Part shown: one piece after another, positions 26,284 through 35,391 of the stretch
Numbering within the stretch: position 1 is the first letter of the stretch
Layout of the letters: every line of letters begins with the position of its first letter
Assembly: GCF_048553715.1 (NCBI RefSeq)
Contig: NZ_JBLZNC010000001.1
Location: forward strand, 62,001-126,000
Source: Sagittula sp048553715
GTDB taxonomy: Bacteria > Pseudomonadota > Alphaproteobacteria > Rhodobacterales > Rhodobacteraceae
Direction of reading: 5' to 3'
DNA length: 64,000 nucleotides
Made by a program: the position numbers and the translations under genes
The notes under the pieces: model-generated
The model's input: only the letters and a program-made list of their open reading frames with translations
Databases searched by the model: none
Told to the model about the DNA's origin: nothing

Positions 26284-26892
26284 GTGCTGCGCGTCCGGGA
26301 TCTGACAGTGACGCGGGGCGGGCTGCCGGTGCTCGAGGGGCTGTCTTTCGATCTGGGCGAGGGGGCGGCGCTGGTGCTGCGCGGTCCCAACGGATCTGGC
26401 AAAACCACGTTGTTGCGCACCATAGCCGGATTGCAACCGGCGGCGTCGGGCGACATCGAGGGGGCAGGGGACCGCATCGCCTATGCCGCCCATGCCGACG
26501 GTTTGAAAACCATGCTGAGCGTCGAAGAGAACCTGCAGTTCTGGGCGTCGGTCTTTGGCACATCCGACATCGAGACGGCCATCCGCAGCTTTGATCTGTC
26601 CGGCTTGCGTGACCGTTTGGCGGGATCGCTGAGTGCGGGGCAGAAACGGCGGCTTGGGCTCGCGCGGTTGATGGTTACGGGGCGACCGGTCTGGGTGCTA
26701 GACGAGCCGACGGTGTCGCTGGATGCGGCGTCGGTGGCGTTGTTCGCGAAAGCTGTGCGCGGCCACCTGTCTGCGGGAGGGGCTGCCTTGATGGCCACCC
26801 ATATCGATCTGGGGCTGGAGGCGGATGTGTTGGACGTGGCACCGTACAAAGCGCGCCCACGGGCGGCTGCGGATGACGAGGCTTTCCTGTGA
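26284..26892 (+). CDS. ccmA: Heme exporter ATP-binding protein CcmA
   Basis: This is the ATPase of the CcmABC complex, which releases holo-CcmE for cytochrome c maturation. The 202-residue protein has Walker A GPNGSGKTT, signature LSAGQKRRLGLARL and Walker B VWVLDEPTVSLD. The start is probably GTG 26284 (LRVRDLTV follows), four bases after the previous stop; the in-frame ATG at 26260 would overlap that gene. Its stop overlaps the ccmB start (GTGA). Confidence 0.95.
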   Translation: MLRVRDLTVTRGGLPVLEGLSFDLGEGAALVLRGPNGSGKTTLLRTIAGLQPAASGDIEGAGDRIAYAAHADGLKTMLSVEENLQFWASVFGTSDIETAIRSFDLSGLRDRLAGSLSAGQKRRLGLARLMVTGRPVWVLDEPTVSLDAASVALFAKAVRGHLSAGGAALMATHIDLGLEADVLDVAPYKARPRAAADDEAFL

Positions 26893-27545
26893 TCGCGTTG
26901 CTGATGCGGGATCTGCGGCTTGCGGTGCGCGCGGGCGGGGGCTTTGGCCTCGGGCTTGCGTTCTTTCTGATCGTGACGGTTCTGGTGCCTTTCGGGGTTG
27001 GCCCCGCGCCTGATTTGCTGGGTCGCATTGCGCCGGGTGTGCTGTGGATCGGTGCGTTGTTGGCCTGTTTGCTGTCGCTCGATCGCATCCTTGCGCTGGA
27101 TTGGGAGGACGGCTCGCTTGATCTGTTGGCCACGGCCCCGCTGCCAATGGAGGGCATTGTCGCGGTCAAAGCCTTAGCGCATTGGATCACCACGGGACTG
27201 CCACTGGTGATGGTCGCGCCGGTGCTGGGGGTTTTGCTGAACCTGCCCATCGACGGGTTTTTGTGGATTTTTGTCAGCCTCGGTCTGGGCACGCCTGCCT
27301 TGTCGGTGATCGGCACCTTTGGGGCTGCGCTGACCGTGGGGCTGAAACGCGGGGGCATGCTGCTGAGCCTTCTGGTGCTGCCACTGTATGTGCCAACGTT
27401 GATTTTCGGTGCAGAGGTGGCCCGCCGCGGTGCCGAAGGGTTGGCGGTGTCCACGCCATTGGCCATGCTGGCGGGGATCAGTTTTGGCGTGATGGCTCTG
27501 CTGCCCTTTGCCAGCGCCGCCGTGCTGCGGATCAATTTACGTTGA
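26889..27545 (+). CDS. ccmB: Heme exporter membrane protein CcmB
   Basis: This 218-residue protein has six hydrophobic helices and typical CcmB features: MRDLRLAVRAGGGFGLGLAFFL at the start, LLSLDRILALDWEDGSLDLL, and the PLYVPTLIFGAEVAR loop. It forms the membrane part of the CcmAB ATPase. It starts with GTG overlapping the ccmA stop. Confidence 0.95.
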   Translation: MIALLMRDLRLAVRAGGGFGLGLAFFLIVTVLVPFGVGPAPDLLGRIAPGVLWIGALLACLLSLDRILALDWEDGSLDLLATAPLPMEGIVAVKALAHWITTGLPLVMVAPVLGVLLNLPIDGFLWIFVSLGLGTPALSVIGTFGAALTVGLKRGGMLLSLLVLPLYVPTLIFGAEVARRGAEGLAVSTPLAMLAGISFGVMALLPFASAAVLRINLR

Positions 27546-27645
27546 TCCGTGCTGGCCGTGGCCTTTGGGCGCGGCACGAAGTTATTGCCCGCCGCGCCGA
27601 ATTGCGCTGTATGGGGCGCGAAACACGCAGGAAGGACCACCCGAC

Positions 27646-28395
27646 ATGGCGTCGATCTGGGAATATGCCAATCCGGTGAAATTCATTCGCACCGCCGACC
27701 GCCTGCTGCCGTGGGTGTCCGGCCTTGCGGCGCTGAGCCTAGGCATCGGGTTGGTGTGGGGATTTTTCTTTACGCCAGAGGACTTTCGGCAGGGATCCAC
27801 GGTCAAGATCATCTACCTGCACGTGCCCGCAGCCCTGATGGCGATCAACGCGTGGCTGATGATGCTGGTGGCCTCATTGGTCTGGATCGTGCGGCGGCAT
27901 CATGTCTCGGCGCTTGCGGCACGGGCCGCAGCCCCTGTGGGGGCCGTGTTCACCTTGATCGCTTTGGTGACCGGCGCGTTCTGGGGGCAGCCCATGTGGG
28001 GGACGTGGTGGGCGTGGGACCCGCGGCTGACGTCCTTTCTGATCCTGTTTTTGTTCTATCTCGGCTACATGGCCCTGTGGGAGGCGATCGAGACCGATGA
28101 CACCGCGGCTGACCTGACCTCTATCCTGTGTCTGGTGGGATCGGTGTTTGCGGTGCTGTCGCGCTATGCGGTGAATTTCTGGAATCAGGGTCTGCATCAG
28201 GGGGCGTCTGTCATGCGGGCGGGCGCTTTGGCGGGCGATACGGAAGAACGGGTATCAAATGTTTTCGCCGTGCCGCTGTTCATCTGCATGGCGGGCTTTG
28301 CGCTGTTGTTCGTGGCGCTGGTTCTGCTGCGCACACAAACGGAGATTCGCGCCCGCCGGACAAGGGCGCTTGTGGCAAGGGAGCGGATGGCATGA
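27646..28395 (+). CDS. ccmC: Heme lyase/handling protein CcmC
   Basis: CcmC (249 residues) transfers heme to the chaperone CcmE in the periplasm. The family tryptophan-rich motif is present (WGQPMWGTWWAWDPRLTS, near residue 120), with six membrane helices. The start ATG 27646 is preceded by GGAAGGA. A 100-base gap separates it from ccmB. Its stop overlaps the ccmD start (ATGA). Confidence 0.96.
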   Translation: MASIWEYANPVKFIRTADRLLPWVSGLAALSLGIGLVWGFFFTPEDFRQGSTVKIIYLHVPAALMAINAWLMMLVASLVWIVRRHHVSALAARAAAPVGAVFTLIALVTGAFWGQPMWGTWWAWDPRLTSFLILFLFYLGYMALWEAIETDDTAADLTSILCLVGSVFAVLSRYAVNFWNQGLHQGASVMRAGALAGDTEERVSNVFAVPLFICMAGFALLFVALVLLRTQTEIRARRTRALVARERMA

Positions 28396-28544
28396 TGCCC
28401 GATCTTGGGAAATACGCCTTTGAGGTTCTGATGTCTTATGCGGTCTCTTTGGGACTGCTGGTGGTGTTCATTGCGGTCTCGCTGCGCCGCGCGGCACAGG
28501 TGCGCCGTGCGCTGCAAAAGGTGGAGGAGCGCAAGAATGGCTAA
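28392..28544 (+). CDS. ccmD: Small cytochrome c maturation protein CcmD
   Basis: This 50-residue single-pass protein (MPDLGKYAFEVLMSYAVSLG, then a basic tail AAQVRRALQKVEERK) matches the size, topology and position of CcmD, which is needed for release of heme-loaded CcmE. It overlaps ccmC by 4 bases and ccmG by 8. ATG 28395 is an equally possible start. Confidence 0.9.
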   Translation: MMPDLGKYAFEVLMSYAVSLGLLVVFIAVSLRRAAQVRRALQKVEERKNG

Positions 28545-29082
28545 GGTGTCGCCGCTGATGATCCTGCCGCCTGCGATCTTTGCAGCCTTCGGCGCGCTGG
28601 CCTATTTCGGCCTGGGGCGCGAGGGGGCGGATGATCTGGAGAGCATGTTCACCGGCCAACCCGCGCCGCCCATGACCGAGACCGCGCTGGACGGCTATCC
28701 CCCGATCACGCCCGAGGTGCTGGCCGCAGGCGAGGTAACAATCGTGAATTTCTGGGCCTCGTGGTGTCCGCCCTGTCGGGTGGAACATCCGCGCCTGTTG
28801 GAAATGCAGGCCGAGGGGCTGCATGTCGTCGGGGTGAATTTCAAGGATATCGAAAAGAACGCGCGCGCCTATCTGGCAGAGGATGGCAACCCCTTTGCAG
28901 CGGTTGCCTTTGATCCGGCGGGGCGTTCGGCGATCGAATGGGGAGTCACCGGCCCGCCGGAGACGTTCATTCTGGATGGCGATGGGACGGTTTTGTTCAA
29001 GTTCGTAGGCCCGCTGGTGGGCTCTGACTATGAACAACGGTTTGTGCCCGCGCTGGAGGCCGCATTGGCCGCTCAGGAATAA
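28537..29082 (+). CDS. ccmG: Thiol:disulfide interchange protein CcmG (DsbE)
   Basis: This is a membrane-anchored periplasmic thioredoxin (181 residues) that reduces apocytochrome c cysteines before heme attachment. The anchor is near residues 7-24, the active site is C77-P-P-C80 in NFWASWCPPC, and the CcmG-specific GVTGPPETFILDGDGTV motif follows. It is the last gene of the ccm run; ccmE, ccmF and ccmH are not in the window, as expected for the split ccm loci of this group. A terminator follows. Confidence 0.96.
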   Translation: MAKVSPLMILPPAIFAAFGALAYFGLGREGADDLESMFTGQPAPPMTETALDGYPPITPEVLAAGEVTIVNFWASWCPPCRVEHPRLLEMQAEGLHVVGVNFKDIEKNARAYLAEDGNPFAAVAFDPAGRSAIEWGVTGPPETFILDGDGTVLFKFVGPLVGSDYEQRFVPALEAALAAQE

Positions 29083-29100
29083 CCTGCCTATACAGAAATC

Positions 29101-29124
29101 CGGCCCCGTGATCGGGGCCGTTTT
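29101..29124 (+). terminator. Rho-independent terminator of the ccm operon
   Basis: CGGCCCC pairs with GGGGCCG around a short loop and is followed by TTTTC, 18 bases beyond the ccmG stop. Confidence 0.85.
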
Positions 29125-29128
29125 CGCC

Positions 29129-29263
29129 TTAGAGATCGCAGACCGTCTCGACCATGCTTTGTGGGCAATGAACCGTGGGCTGGGTCGTGGTCGTGCTGGC
29201 GTAGGCGCCAAACACTGCCAAAAGCAAAAGAACACCTGCCTGGATAACTGTAATAACCTTCAT
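29129..29263 (-). CDS. Small secreted or membrane peptide, unknown
   Basis: A 44-residue frame: MKVITVIQAGVLLLLAVFGA and then a Thr-rich segment and a short tail with two cysteines (HCPQSMVETVCDL). The hydrophobic N-terminus could be a signal peptide or anchor. A GCGAGGC ribosome-binding site precedes the ATG. It sits between the ccm terminator and the acnA 3' end. No family recognised; the frame could still be fortuitous. Confidence 0.5.
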   Translation of the reverse strand: MKVITVIQAGVLLLLAVFGAYASTTTTQPTVHCPQSMVETVCDL

Positions 29264-29574
29264 GCTTGCCTCGCTATGCTGGGCCATTCTTGGCCTCTGT
29301 AAAAAATAAATGGGGCCTGTCGCGGGCAAATGACAGGGGAACCGTCAGGAAATGATCCCCATTGAAATCGAATACGTCCAAAATTGCGCAAAACAGCGCC
29401 GCAGCTTGCCGAAATGGGCGATCTGCTGCCAACGGCTGGTTTGCCGCTTCACAATAACTTTGACAGAAGGCCTTGGCAGGTCTGGAATGCCTGACCCGGA
29501 ATCAAAAAGACGCCCCTTGTGAGGGGCGCCTTTTGGCGGGTCGGGGCAATAGCCCCGACCTACGGGATGCCGAC
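29264..29574. other. Intergenic region, small peptide / acnA 3' end
   Basis: These 311 bases hold the acnA terminator at 29503-29534 and presumably the promoter of the small peptide gene. It is the AT-richest stretch nearby (29297-29310 GTAAAAAATAAATG). I see no other gene or RNA. Confidence 0.5.
29503..29534 (-). terminator. Rho-independent terminator of acnA
   Basis: On the minus strand, GGCGCCCCT pairs with AGGGGCGTC around CACA and is followed by TTTTTGAT, about 40 bases past the acnA stop. Confidence 0.88.
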
Positions 29575-32364
29575 TCATTCGGCCGCAATGGCCGGATCCT
29601 GTGCGAGGTTGCGCAGCACGTAATGCAGCACGCCACCGTGTTCGACGTATTCCACCTCGATCGCCGTATCGATGCGGCATTTCAGGGTGATGTCCTTGGT
29701 GCTGCCATCGGCGTAGGTGATGGTGCAGGGGGTGTCCTGCGCCGGTTTCACATCGTCGAGGCCCTTGATGTCCACCGTCTCTGCCCCTGTGAGGTTCAGA
29801 GATTTGCGGGTGTCACCGCCGGTGAATTCGAACGGGATCACGCCCATGCCCACAAGGTTGGAGCGGTGGATACGCTCGAAGCTTTCGGCGATCACCGCTT
29901 TGACGCCCAGCAATGCGGTGCCTTTCGCCGCCCAGTCCCGCGACGAGCCCGCGCCATACTGTTCGCCACCAAAGATCACCAGCGGCGTGCCCTGTTCCTG
30001 ATAGGCCATGGCAGCGTCATAGATCGACATCTGTTCGCCATCGGGGCCTTTGGTGTAGCCGCCTTCGACGCCGTCGAGCATCTCGTTCTTGATACGGATA
30101 TTGGCGAAGGTGCCACGCATCATCACCTCGTGGTTGCCACGACGCGACCCGTATGAGTTGAACTCGCGCAGGGGCACCTGACGTTCTGTCAGGTAGATGC
30201 CTGCGGGGGTGGTTTCCTTGAACGAACCCGCGGGCGAGATGTGGTCCGTGGTGATCATATCCCCCAGCATGGCCAGAACGCGCGCGCCCTCGACGTTGGT
30301 GATGGCGCCTTTGTCCTTGCCCATGCCTTGGAAATAGGGCGGGTTCTGGATGTAGGTCGATGTGGACGGCCAGTCATAGGTCTCCTGTTGCGGGACCTCG
30401 ACGCCCTGCCATTTGTCATCGCCTTTGAACACATCGGCATATTTGGACTGGAACGCCTCGCGGGTGACGGTCTGTTCGACCAGCTCCGCGATTTCGGCCT
30501 GCGACGGCCAGATGTCCTTGAGGTAGACGTCGTTGCCGTCCTTGTCTTGGCCCAGCGGGTCCTTGGTGATGTCGACATTCATGTCACCCACCAGCGCATA
30601 GGCCACGACCAGCGGCGGCGAAGCCAGATAGTTGGCGCGCACATCCGGGGAAATCCGGCCTTCAAAGTTGCGGTTGCCCGACAGAACAGAGGTGCCGATC
30701 AGGTCGTATTTGTTGATCGCCTTGGAAATCGGCGCGTCCAGCGGGCCGGAGTTGCCGATACAGGTGGTGCAGCCATAGCCCACAAGGTTGAAGCCGATCT
30801 TGTCGAGGTCTTCCTGCAGGCCTGCGGCCTCCAGATAGGCGGAGACGACCTGCGATCCCGGTGCGAGCGAGGTTTTCACCCAGGGTTTGCGGTTCAGCCC
30901 CAGTGCCGCCGCTTTGCGCGCCACCAGACCCGCGCCGATCATGACGTAGGGGTTCGATGTGTTGGTGCAGGAGGTGATCGAGGCGATCACAATGGACCCG
31001 TCATGAAGTTGATAGTGGCCATCATCGGTTTCCACATAGCCACGTTTGTGGTTGCCCTCGTCGCCGGGGATCTCGCGCGGTTCCGGCGCGCCGCCTTCGC
31101 CCTCCCAGCGGACCTCTTCCTTGGCGGTGCCATCCTGACCCTCGCGCACGCCCTTGACGTATTCGGCAAAGGTCTTGGCCGCCTTGTCCAGCGCGATGTA
31201 ATCCTGCGGGCGCTTCGGGCCGGAAATGGCGGGCACAATCGTCCCCATGTCCAGCGACAGCGTGTCGGTATAGATGGGCGCGTAGTTTTCGTCGCGCCAC
31301 ATGCCGTTGGCCTTGGCGTAGGCCTCGACCAGCGCGATGCGGTCCTCGTCGCGGCCTGTGTTGCGCAGGTAGCGCAGGGTTTCATTGTCGATCGGGAAGA
31401 AGCCACAGGTCGCGCCGTATTCAGGTGCCATGTTGGCAATGGTCGCGCGATCGGCCAGCGGCAGGTTGTCCAGCCCGTCGCCGTAGAATTCGACGAACTT
31501 GCTGACCACCCCCTTGGCGCGCAGCATTTCCACCACCTTGAGCACCAGATCCGTGCCGGTTGTGCCTTCGACCATCTTGCCGGTCAGCTCGAAGCCGATG
31601 ACTTCGGGGATCAGCATGGAGATCGGCTGGCCCAGCATGGCGGCCTCGGCCTCGATCCCGCCGACACCCCAGCCCAGAACAGCCGCGCCGTTGACCATGG
31701 TGGTGTGGCTGTCGGTGCCCGCCAGCGTATCGGGGTAGGCCACCTGTTCGCCATTCTGGTCCGCATCGGTCCAGACGGTCTGGCTGAGGTATTCCAGGTT
31801 CACCTGATGGCAGATGCCCGTGCCTGGAGGCACAACGCGGAAATTGTTGAACGCGGTCTGGCCCCATTTCAGGAAGGTATAGCGTTCCATGTTGCGTTCA
31901 TATTCGCGATCCACGTTCATTTGGAACGCGCGCGGATTGCCGAATTCGTCGATCATGACAGAGTGGTCAATGACCAGATCCACAGGGTTGAGCGGGTTGA
32001 TCTTTTGCGCGTCCCCGCCCAGAGCCTTGATCCCGTCGCGCATGGCCGCGAGGTCGACGACCGCCGGAACGCCGGTGAAATCCTGCATCAGCACGCGGGC
32101 AGGGCGGTAGGCCAGCTCGCGGTTGCCCTTGCCACCGTTGTTGGCCCAATCGGAGAACGCCTTGATATCGTCCAGCGTGACGGTTTTGCCGTCCTCGAAA
32201 CGGAGCATGTTCTCCAGCACCACCTTCAATGCGGCGGGCAGCTTGGTGAAATCACCAAGCCCGGCCTCTGCTGCGGCGGGGATGGAATAGTAAGCGACCG
32301 ACTGGTCACCGACCGTCAGCGTCTTGCGCGTTTTGGCGCTGTCATGTCCGACTGTAATGGTCAT
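29575..32364 (-). CDS. acnA: Aconitate hydratase A
   Basis: This TCA-cycle [4Fe-4S] enzyme interconverts citrate and isocitrate. At 929 residues it is a full-length AcnA/IRP-type aconitase with swivel domain last. Cluster ligands appear in ASITSCTNTSNP and GYGCTTCIGNSGPL; other signatures are GTDSHTTMVNG and SSRDWAAKG with ESFERIHRSNLVGMG. A GGAGG ribosome-binding site precedes the ATG. It is divergent from the DUF1223 gene. Confidence 0.98.
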   Translation of the reverse strand: MTITVGHDSAKTRKTLTVGDQSVAYYSIPAAAEAGLGDFTKLPAALKVVLENMLRFEDGKTVTLDDIKAFSDWANNGGKGNRELAYRPARVLMQDFTGVPAVVDLAAMRDGIKALGGDAQKINPLNPVDLVIDHSVMIDEFGNPRAFQMNVDREYERNMERYTFLKWGQTAFNNFRVVPPGTGICHQVNLEYLSQTVWTDADQNGEQVAYPDTLAGTDSHTTMVNGAAVLGWGVGGIEAEAAMLGQPISMLIPEVIGFELTGKMVEGTTGTDLVLKVVEMLRAKGVVSKFVEFYGDGLDNLPLADRATIANMAPEYGATCGFFPIDNETLRYLRNTGRDEDRIALVEAYAKANGMWRDENYAPIYTDTLSLDMGTIVPAISGPKRPQDYIALDKAAKTFAEYVKGVREGQDGTAKEEVRWEGEGGAPEPREIPGDEGNHKRGYVETDDGHYQLHDGSIVIASITSCTNTSNPYVMIGAGLVARKAAALGLNRKPWVKTSLAPGSQVVSAYLEAAGLQEDLDKIGFNLVGYGCTTCIGNSGPLDAPISKAINKYDLIGTSVLSGNRNFEGRISPDVRANYLASPPLVVAYALVGDMNVDITKDPLGQDKDGNDVYLKDIWPSQAEIAELVEQTVTREAFQSKYADVFKGDDKWQGVEVPQQETYDWPSTSTYIQNPPYFQGMGKDKGAITNVEGARVLAMLGDMITTDHISPAGSFKETTPAGIYLTERQVPLREFNSYGSRRGNHEVMMRGTFANIRIKNEMLDGVEGGYTKGPDGEQMSIYDAAMAYQEQGTPLVIFGGEQYGAGSSRDWAAKGTALLGVKAVIAESFERIHRSNLVGMGVIPFEFTGGDTRKSLNLTGAETVDIKGLDDVKPAQDTPCTITYADGSTKDITLKCRIDTAIEVEYVEHGGVLHYVLRNLAQDPAIAAE

Positions 32365-32454
32365 TTGGATGCCTCCGATAAAGCCACGGATCTGGGTGTC
32401 TCAGCCTAAGTCGTGACGCATCGCGTGGTGCGACTCAAGCTTTGTGTTAGATTT

Positions 32455-32472
32455 GGTATGCAACGGTATGCA
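32455..32472. repeat. 8-bp direct repeat in the acnA/DUF1223 control region
   Basis: GGTATGCA occurs twice with a 2-base spacer, so the copies are one helical turn apart (10-bp period), about 90 bases upstream of the acnA start. It could be a regulator site, but nothing else supports that. Confidence 0.4.
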
Positions 32473-32590
32473 GTCAAGGGCGGGCCTGCCGTTTCCTCTT
32501 TGTCACATCCTCTCTCAAATGATTGATTGGTTTGTGCTCTCTGCAAGAGATAGATGCTAAAGCAACGAGACAAGTGCGAGACGGAATCTT

Positions 32591-33307
32591 ATGCGTGGAA
32601 TTCTGACATACGGGGCAGCGGTCTGGATGGGGCTTGGCGTAGCCTTGGCGGGCGCAGCGCCTGCAGCCGCCGACGACACCAACCCTGTGGTGGTGGAATT
32701 GTTTACCTCGCAAGGGTGCTCGAGCTGTCCCCCGGCGGACAAGTTCCTCGCCGAACTGGGGGAGCGTCATGACGTCATCGCCTTGGCGTATCACGTGGAT
32801 TACTGGGATTATATCGGGTGGAAAGACCGTTTCGCCTCGCCCGAATTCACCCGCCGTCAAAAGGGCTATGCCCGTGCCCGCGGGTGGAAGATGGTTTACA
32901 CGCCGCAGATGGTGGTGAACGGCTACGAAGATGTCGTGGGATCGCGCACCGAAGAGGTTGAGGCCCTGATCGATCGCCATCAGGACCAGACTGGCCCTGC
33001 GAAACTGATGGTGGAGCGGCGCGGCGATAAGGTTGTGATCCGTGCGCAGGGCGATGCCGATGGCCAGCCTTGCGACATTCACGTCATTCGCTACAATCCC
33101 GCGGAAGAGGTGTACATCAAGCGCGGTGAAAACGCGGGCCGTACCATGAATTACACCCACATCGTGCGCGAATGGGATGTTGCGGCGCGTTGGAATGGGC
33201 GCGGTGATTTCGAAACCGAAGTTTCCGTGGCGGCGAACGAACCCGTCGTGGTTCTGCTTCAGGCGCCTAAATCGGGTCCGATCCTTGCGGCTGCACAGAT
33301 CGATTAA
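32591..33307 (+). CDS. DUF1223 secreted thioredoxin-like protein
   Basis: This 238-residue protein with a signal peptide (cleavage near AAPAAADD) has a CxxC-type pair C43-S-S-C46 in VELFTSQGCSSCPPAD, the DUF1223 signature, plus HVDYWDYIGWKD and TPQMVVNG. The fold is thioredoxin-like; a periplasmic disulfide role is plausible but unproven. Its stop abuts the stop of the convergent acyltransferase gene. Confidence 0.93.
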   Translation: MRGILTYGAAVWMGLGVALAGAAPAAADDTNPVVVELFTSQGCSSCPPADKFLAELGERHDVIALAYHVDYWDYIGWKDRFASPEFTRRQKGYARARGWKMVYTPQMVVNGYEDVVGSRTEEVEALIDRHQDQTGPAKLMVERRGDKVVIRAQGDADGQPCDIHVIRYNPAEEVYIKRGENAGRTMNYTHIVREWDVAARWNGRGDFETEVSVAANEPVVVLLQAPKSGPILAAAQID

Positions 33308-34228
33308 TCACTTCTGATCAGCGGCTTGCGCGGCTTTTCTCATGCGTTTGGCGACGCGTTTCGGCTTCCATCGGCGATGTGACCACATCCACTGACCCGG
33401 ATCGGCTTCAATGCGTGCCTCCAGACGTTTGGTGACTTCGGTCATCATGGTGACGGGATCGCTATGGGGGACCGGTTCCTCGATGATGGCGTCAAAACCG
33501 TAGCGGTCAGACCGGCGTACACCAAAATACGGCAGCAGGATCGCCTTGGTCTTCAGCGCAATATCGGCGGGAGAGGTGGCGGTGGGCGCAGGGTGTCCCA
33601 GAAAATCGATCATTGCACCGGACGATTCGAACACGTCAAAGGCCATCGCGGCGATCCCGCCTTCGCGGATATGTTTGACGAGACCGATGGTGCCGCGCCG
33701 CCCCTGTTCGAACACCGGTTCGCCGACTTCACGATAGTTCCGGATGTAGCGCGCATTCATAAAAGCATTGGACATTGGGCGCAGCAGCCCTGCCACGGTA
33801 TAGCCGCGGGCGACCAGAGCGGCGCGGGCGCAGATGGGACTGCCGTAGTGGCCGGTGATCAGAATGACAGGGGTGCCGTCCGCTTTTGCCTGCTCAAGGA
33901 TCGGCAGACCCGGCCCGCTCACCGGAAACGCCGCGCCACGTTTGAGCATCTCGGAAGGGTAGTAGTTTTCGATCAGCGCCCGCGCGAGATTGTCGATGGA
34001 TTTCTCGGCGATTTCCGATTTTCGCGCAGCAGACAGGTCTGGCCAGACGAGGTCAAGATTGGCTGCGATGCGATCAAACCAGCCGAGGCGCGGCGCTATC
34101 ATACGCCGCACCAGCCAACTGGTCAGCGCCAGGCGTTGGCGCACCGGCAACAGGTGACCCACTGCGATATAGCTGTTCAGAGCGATATGCGCCGCGCGTT
34201 CCATCCGGGTGCCGGACAGCGCGGTCAT
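33308..34228 (-). CDS. LpxL/HtrB-family acyltransferase-like protein
   Basis: This 306-residue protein belongs to the lipid A late acyltransferase superfamily by overall pattern (NLDLVWPDLS, ILITGHYGSPICARAAL, DFLGHPAPTATSPADIALKTKA). The catalytic H(x4)[DE] motif is altered: H127 is present, but the acidic position is I132. It might be an inactive homologue or use another residue. Start: ATG 34228; TTG 34249 is in frame, and neither has a good ribosome-binding site. It is next to fliG on the same strand. Confidence 0.8.
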   Translation of the reverse strand: MTALSGTRMERAAHIALNSYIAVGHLLPVRQRLALTSWLVRRMIAPRLGWFDRIAANLDLVWPDLSAARKSEIAEKSIDNLARALIENYYPSEMLKRGAAFPVSGPGLPILEQAKADGTPVILITGHYGSPICARAALVARGYTVAGLLRPMSNAFMNARYIRNYREVGEPVFEQGRRGTIGLVKHIREGGIAAMAFDVFESSGAMIDFLGHPAPTATSPADIALKTKAILLPYFGVRRSDRYGFDAIIEEPVPHSDPVTMMTEVTKRLEARIEADPGQWMWSHRRWKPKRVAKRMRKAAQAADQK

Positions 34229-34338
34229 AGGTGTGGGCTGATCTGCCAAACGGTTGATCCACTGCGTTGTTTGACCGTGGTTCTACGCCGCCGCCCCCAA
34301 AGCGGCAAGGGGGCGAGCGGATAGGCGCGCGCGAACAT

Positions 34339-35391
34339 TTATTCGTCGGCGTCGGGATCCAGCAGTTCGATTTCCCCGACGGAGACAAGATCACGGATCG
34401 CGGAAACCACCGCGCCCATCGCCTTCTCCCCGACCTTCGGTTTGACTGTGCCTTTGCCGTCTGCTTCCTCACGAATGCTTTCGGCCATGCGTTTCGACAT
34501 GTTCGCCAGTAGAAACTCGGCGGATTTACTGTCTTCTTCGGATGTGGCACCGGCAATGGCCGTCGCAAGAACGTCTGGCGGCACGTCGCGCGTGATCTTG
34601 GGAACGTCAATTGCGTTCAGCCGTTCGGGAATGTTGGCAAAGGTAAAGATCGCCTTGCGTACGGCATTGGCAAATTCTTCATCCTCCTCTTCAAGCTGCT
34701 GGAGCAATTCGTCCCTCACGGCAGCGTTGGAATAGTTCAGAATTGCGCCAAGCCGTTCGTCGGGGCGTTTGGCAAAGGCTTTTTCTGGCTCCGCATCAAT
34801 CTGCGCCGCAAGGGCGAGGCCGATTCGATCCACTGCGTCGGGTGTCACGCCGGTCGTCATGGACACCGCGTAGGAGATGCGCCGCGCCTTGTCGCCGGGC
34901 AGTTTTGCGAGCACCTGAGCGGCCTTGCCCACGTCAATTTTTGACATCATGACGGCGGCGACTTCGGTGCTCTCCGACATCACCAGTTCTTCAAGCCGTT
35001 CGGGCGGCAGGGCGTTGATCCTGTCCCATGGGTCGCCGGTTTGGCGCACGCCTGATTCCTTGCGCAGGCGCGAGGCCGTGCGTGGATTGATCCGCCCGTC
35101 CAATGCGGTTAATGCGCCGGCCATATCTCCGGGAAAGGAGAGGCCAACAGCCTCCAGCTCGTCGGCAAATTCGTTCACCACCTGATTGAGCGTTTCACGA
35201 TCAATGTAGCGCATATTCCCCAACAGAAATGTCAGCTCTTCCTGCAGGTCGTCAGGCAGCGATGATAGCGGCACATCGGACCCTTCGTTCAGCAAGAACT
35301 GAACGATAATCGCGGCCTTCGCCTTGCGTGACAGGCCAGGCGATCCGTGCCCCATCGGATCTGGAAGGGCGGCTAAAGCCAAGGATGACAT
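34339..35391 (-). CDS. fliG: Flagellar motor switch protein FliG
   Basis: FliG is the rotor protein that contacts the stator and sets rotation direction. The 350-residue product has the N-terminal FliF-binding domain (SRKAKAAIIVQFLLNEG), a middle domain with a modified EHPQ-like region, and a C-terminal domain (FTFANIPERLNAIDVPKITRDV, then NMSKRMAESIREEA). No other flagellar gene is in the window, so this copy is outside a flagellar cluster. The Lys that precedes the charged torque helix in E. coli FliG appears as Ala here (alignment from memory). Confidence 0.9.
   Translation of the reverse strand: MSSLALAALPDPMGHGSPGLSRKAKAAIIVQFLLNEGSDVPLSSLPDDLQEELTFLLGNMRYIDRETLNQVVNEFADELEAVGLSFPGDMAGALTALDGRINPRTASRLRKESGVRQTGDPWDRINALPPERLEELVMSESTEVAAVMMSKIDVGKAAQVLAKLPGDKARRISYAVSMTTGVTPDAVDRIGLALAAQIDAEPEKAFAKRPDERLGAILNYSNAAVRDELLQQLEEEDEEFANAVRKAIFTFANIPERLNAIDVPKITRDVPPDVLATAIAGATSEEDSKSAEFLLANMSKRMAESIREEADGKGTVKPKVGEKAMGAVVSAIRDLVSVGEIELLDPDADE

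Noticed and set aside
30241..32409. Plus-strand open frame of 722 codons antisense to acnA
   Set aside because: acnA is full length with all cluster-binding cysteines; the opposite frame is a compositional shadow.
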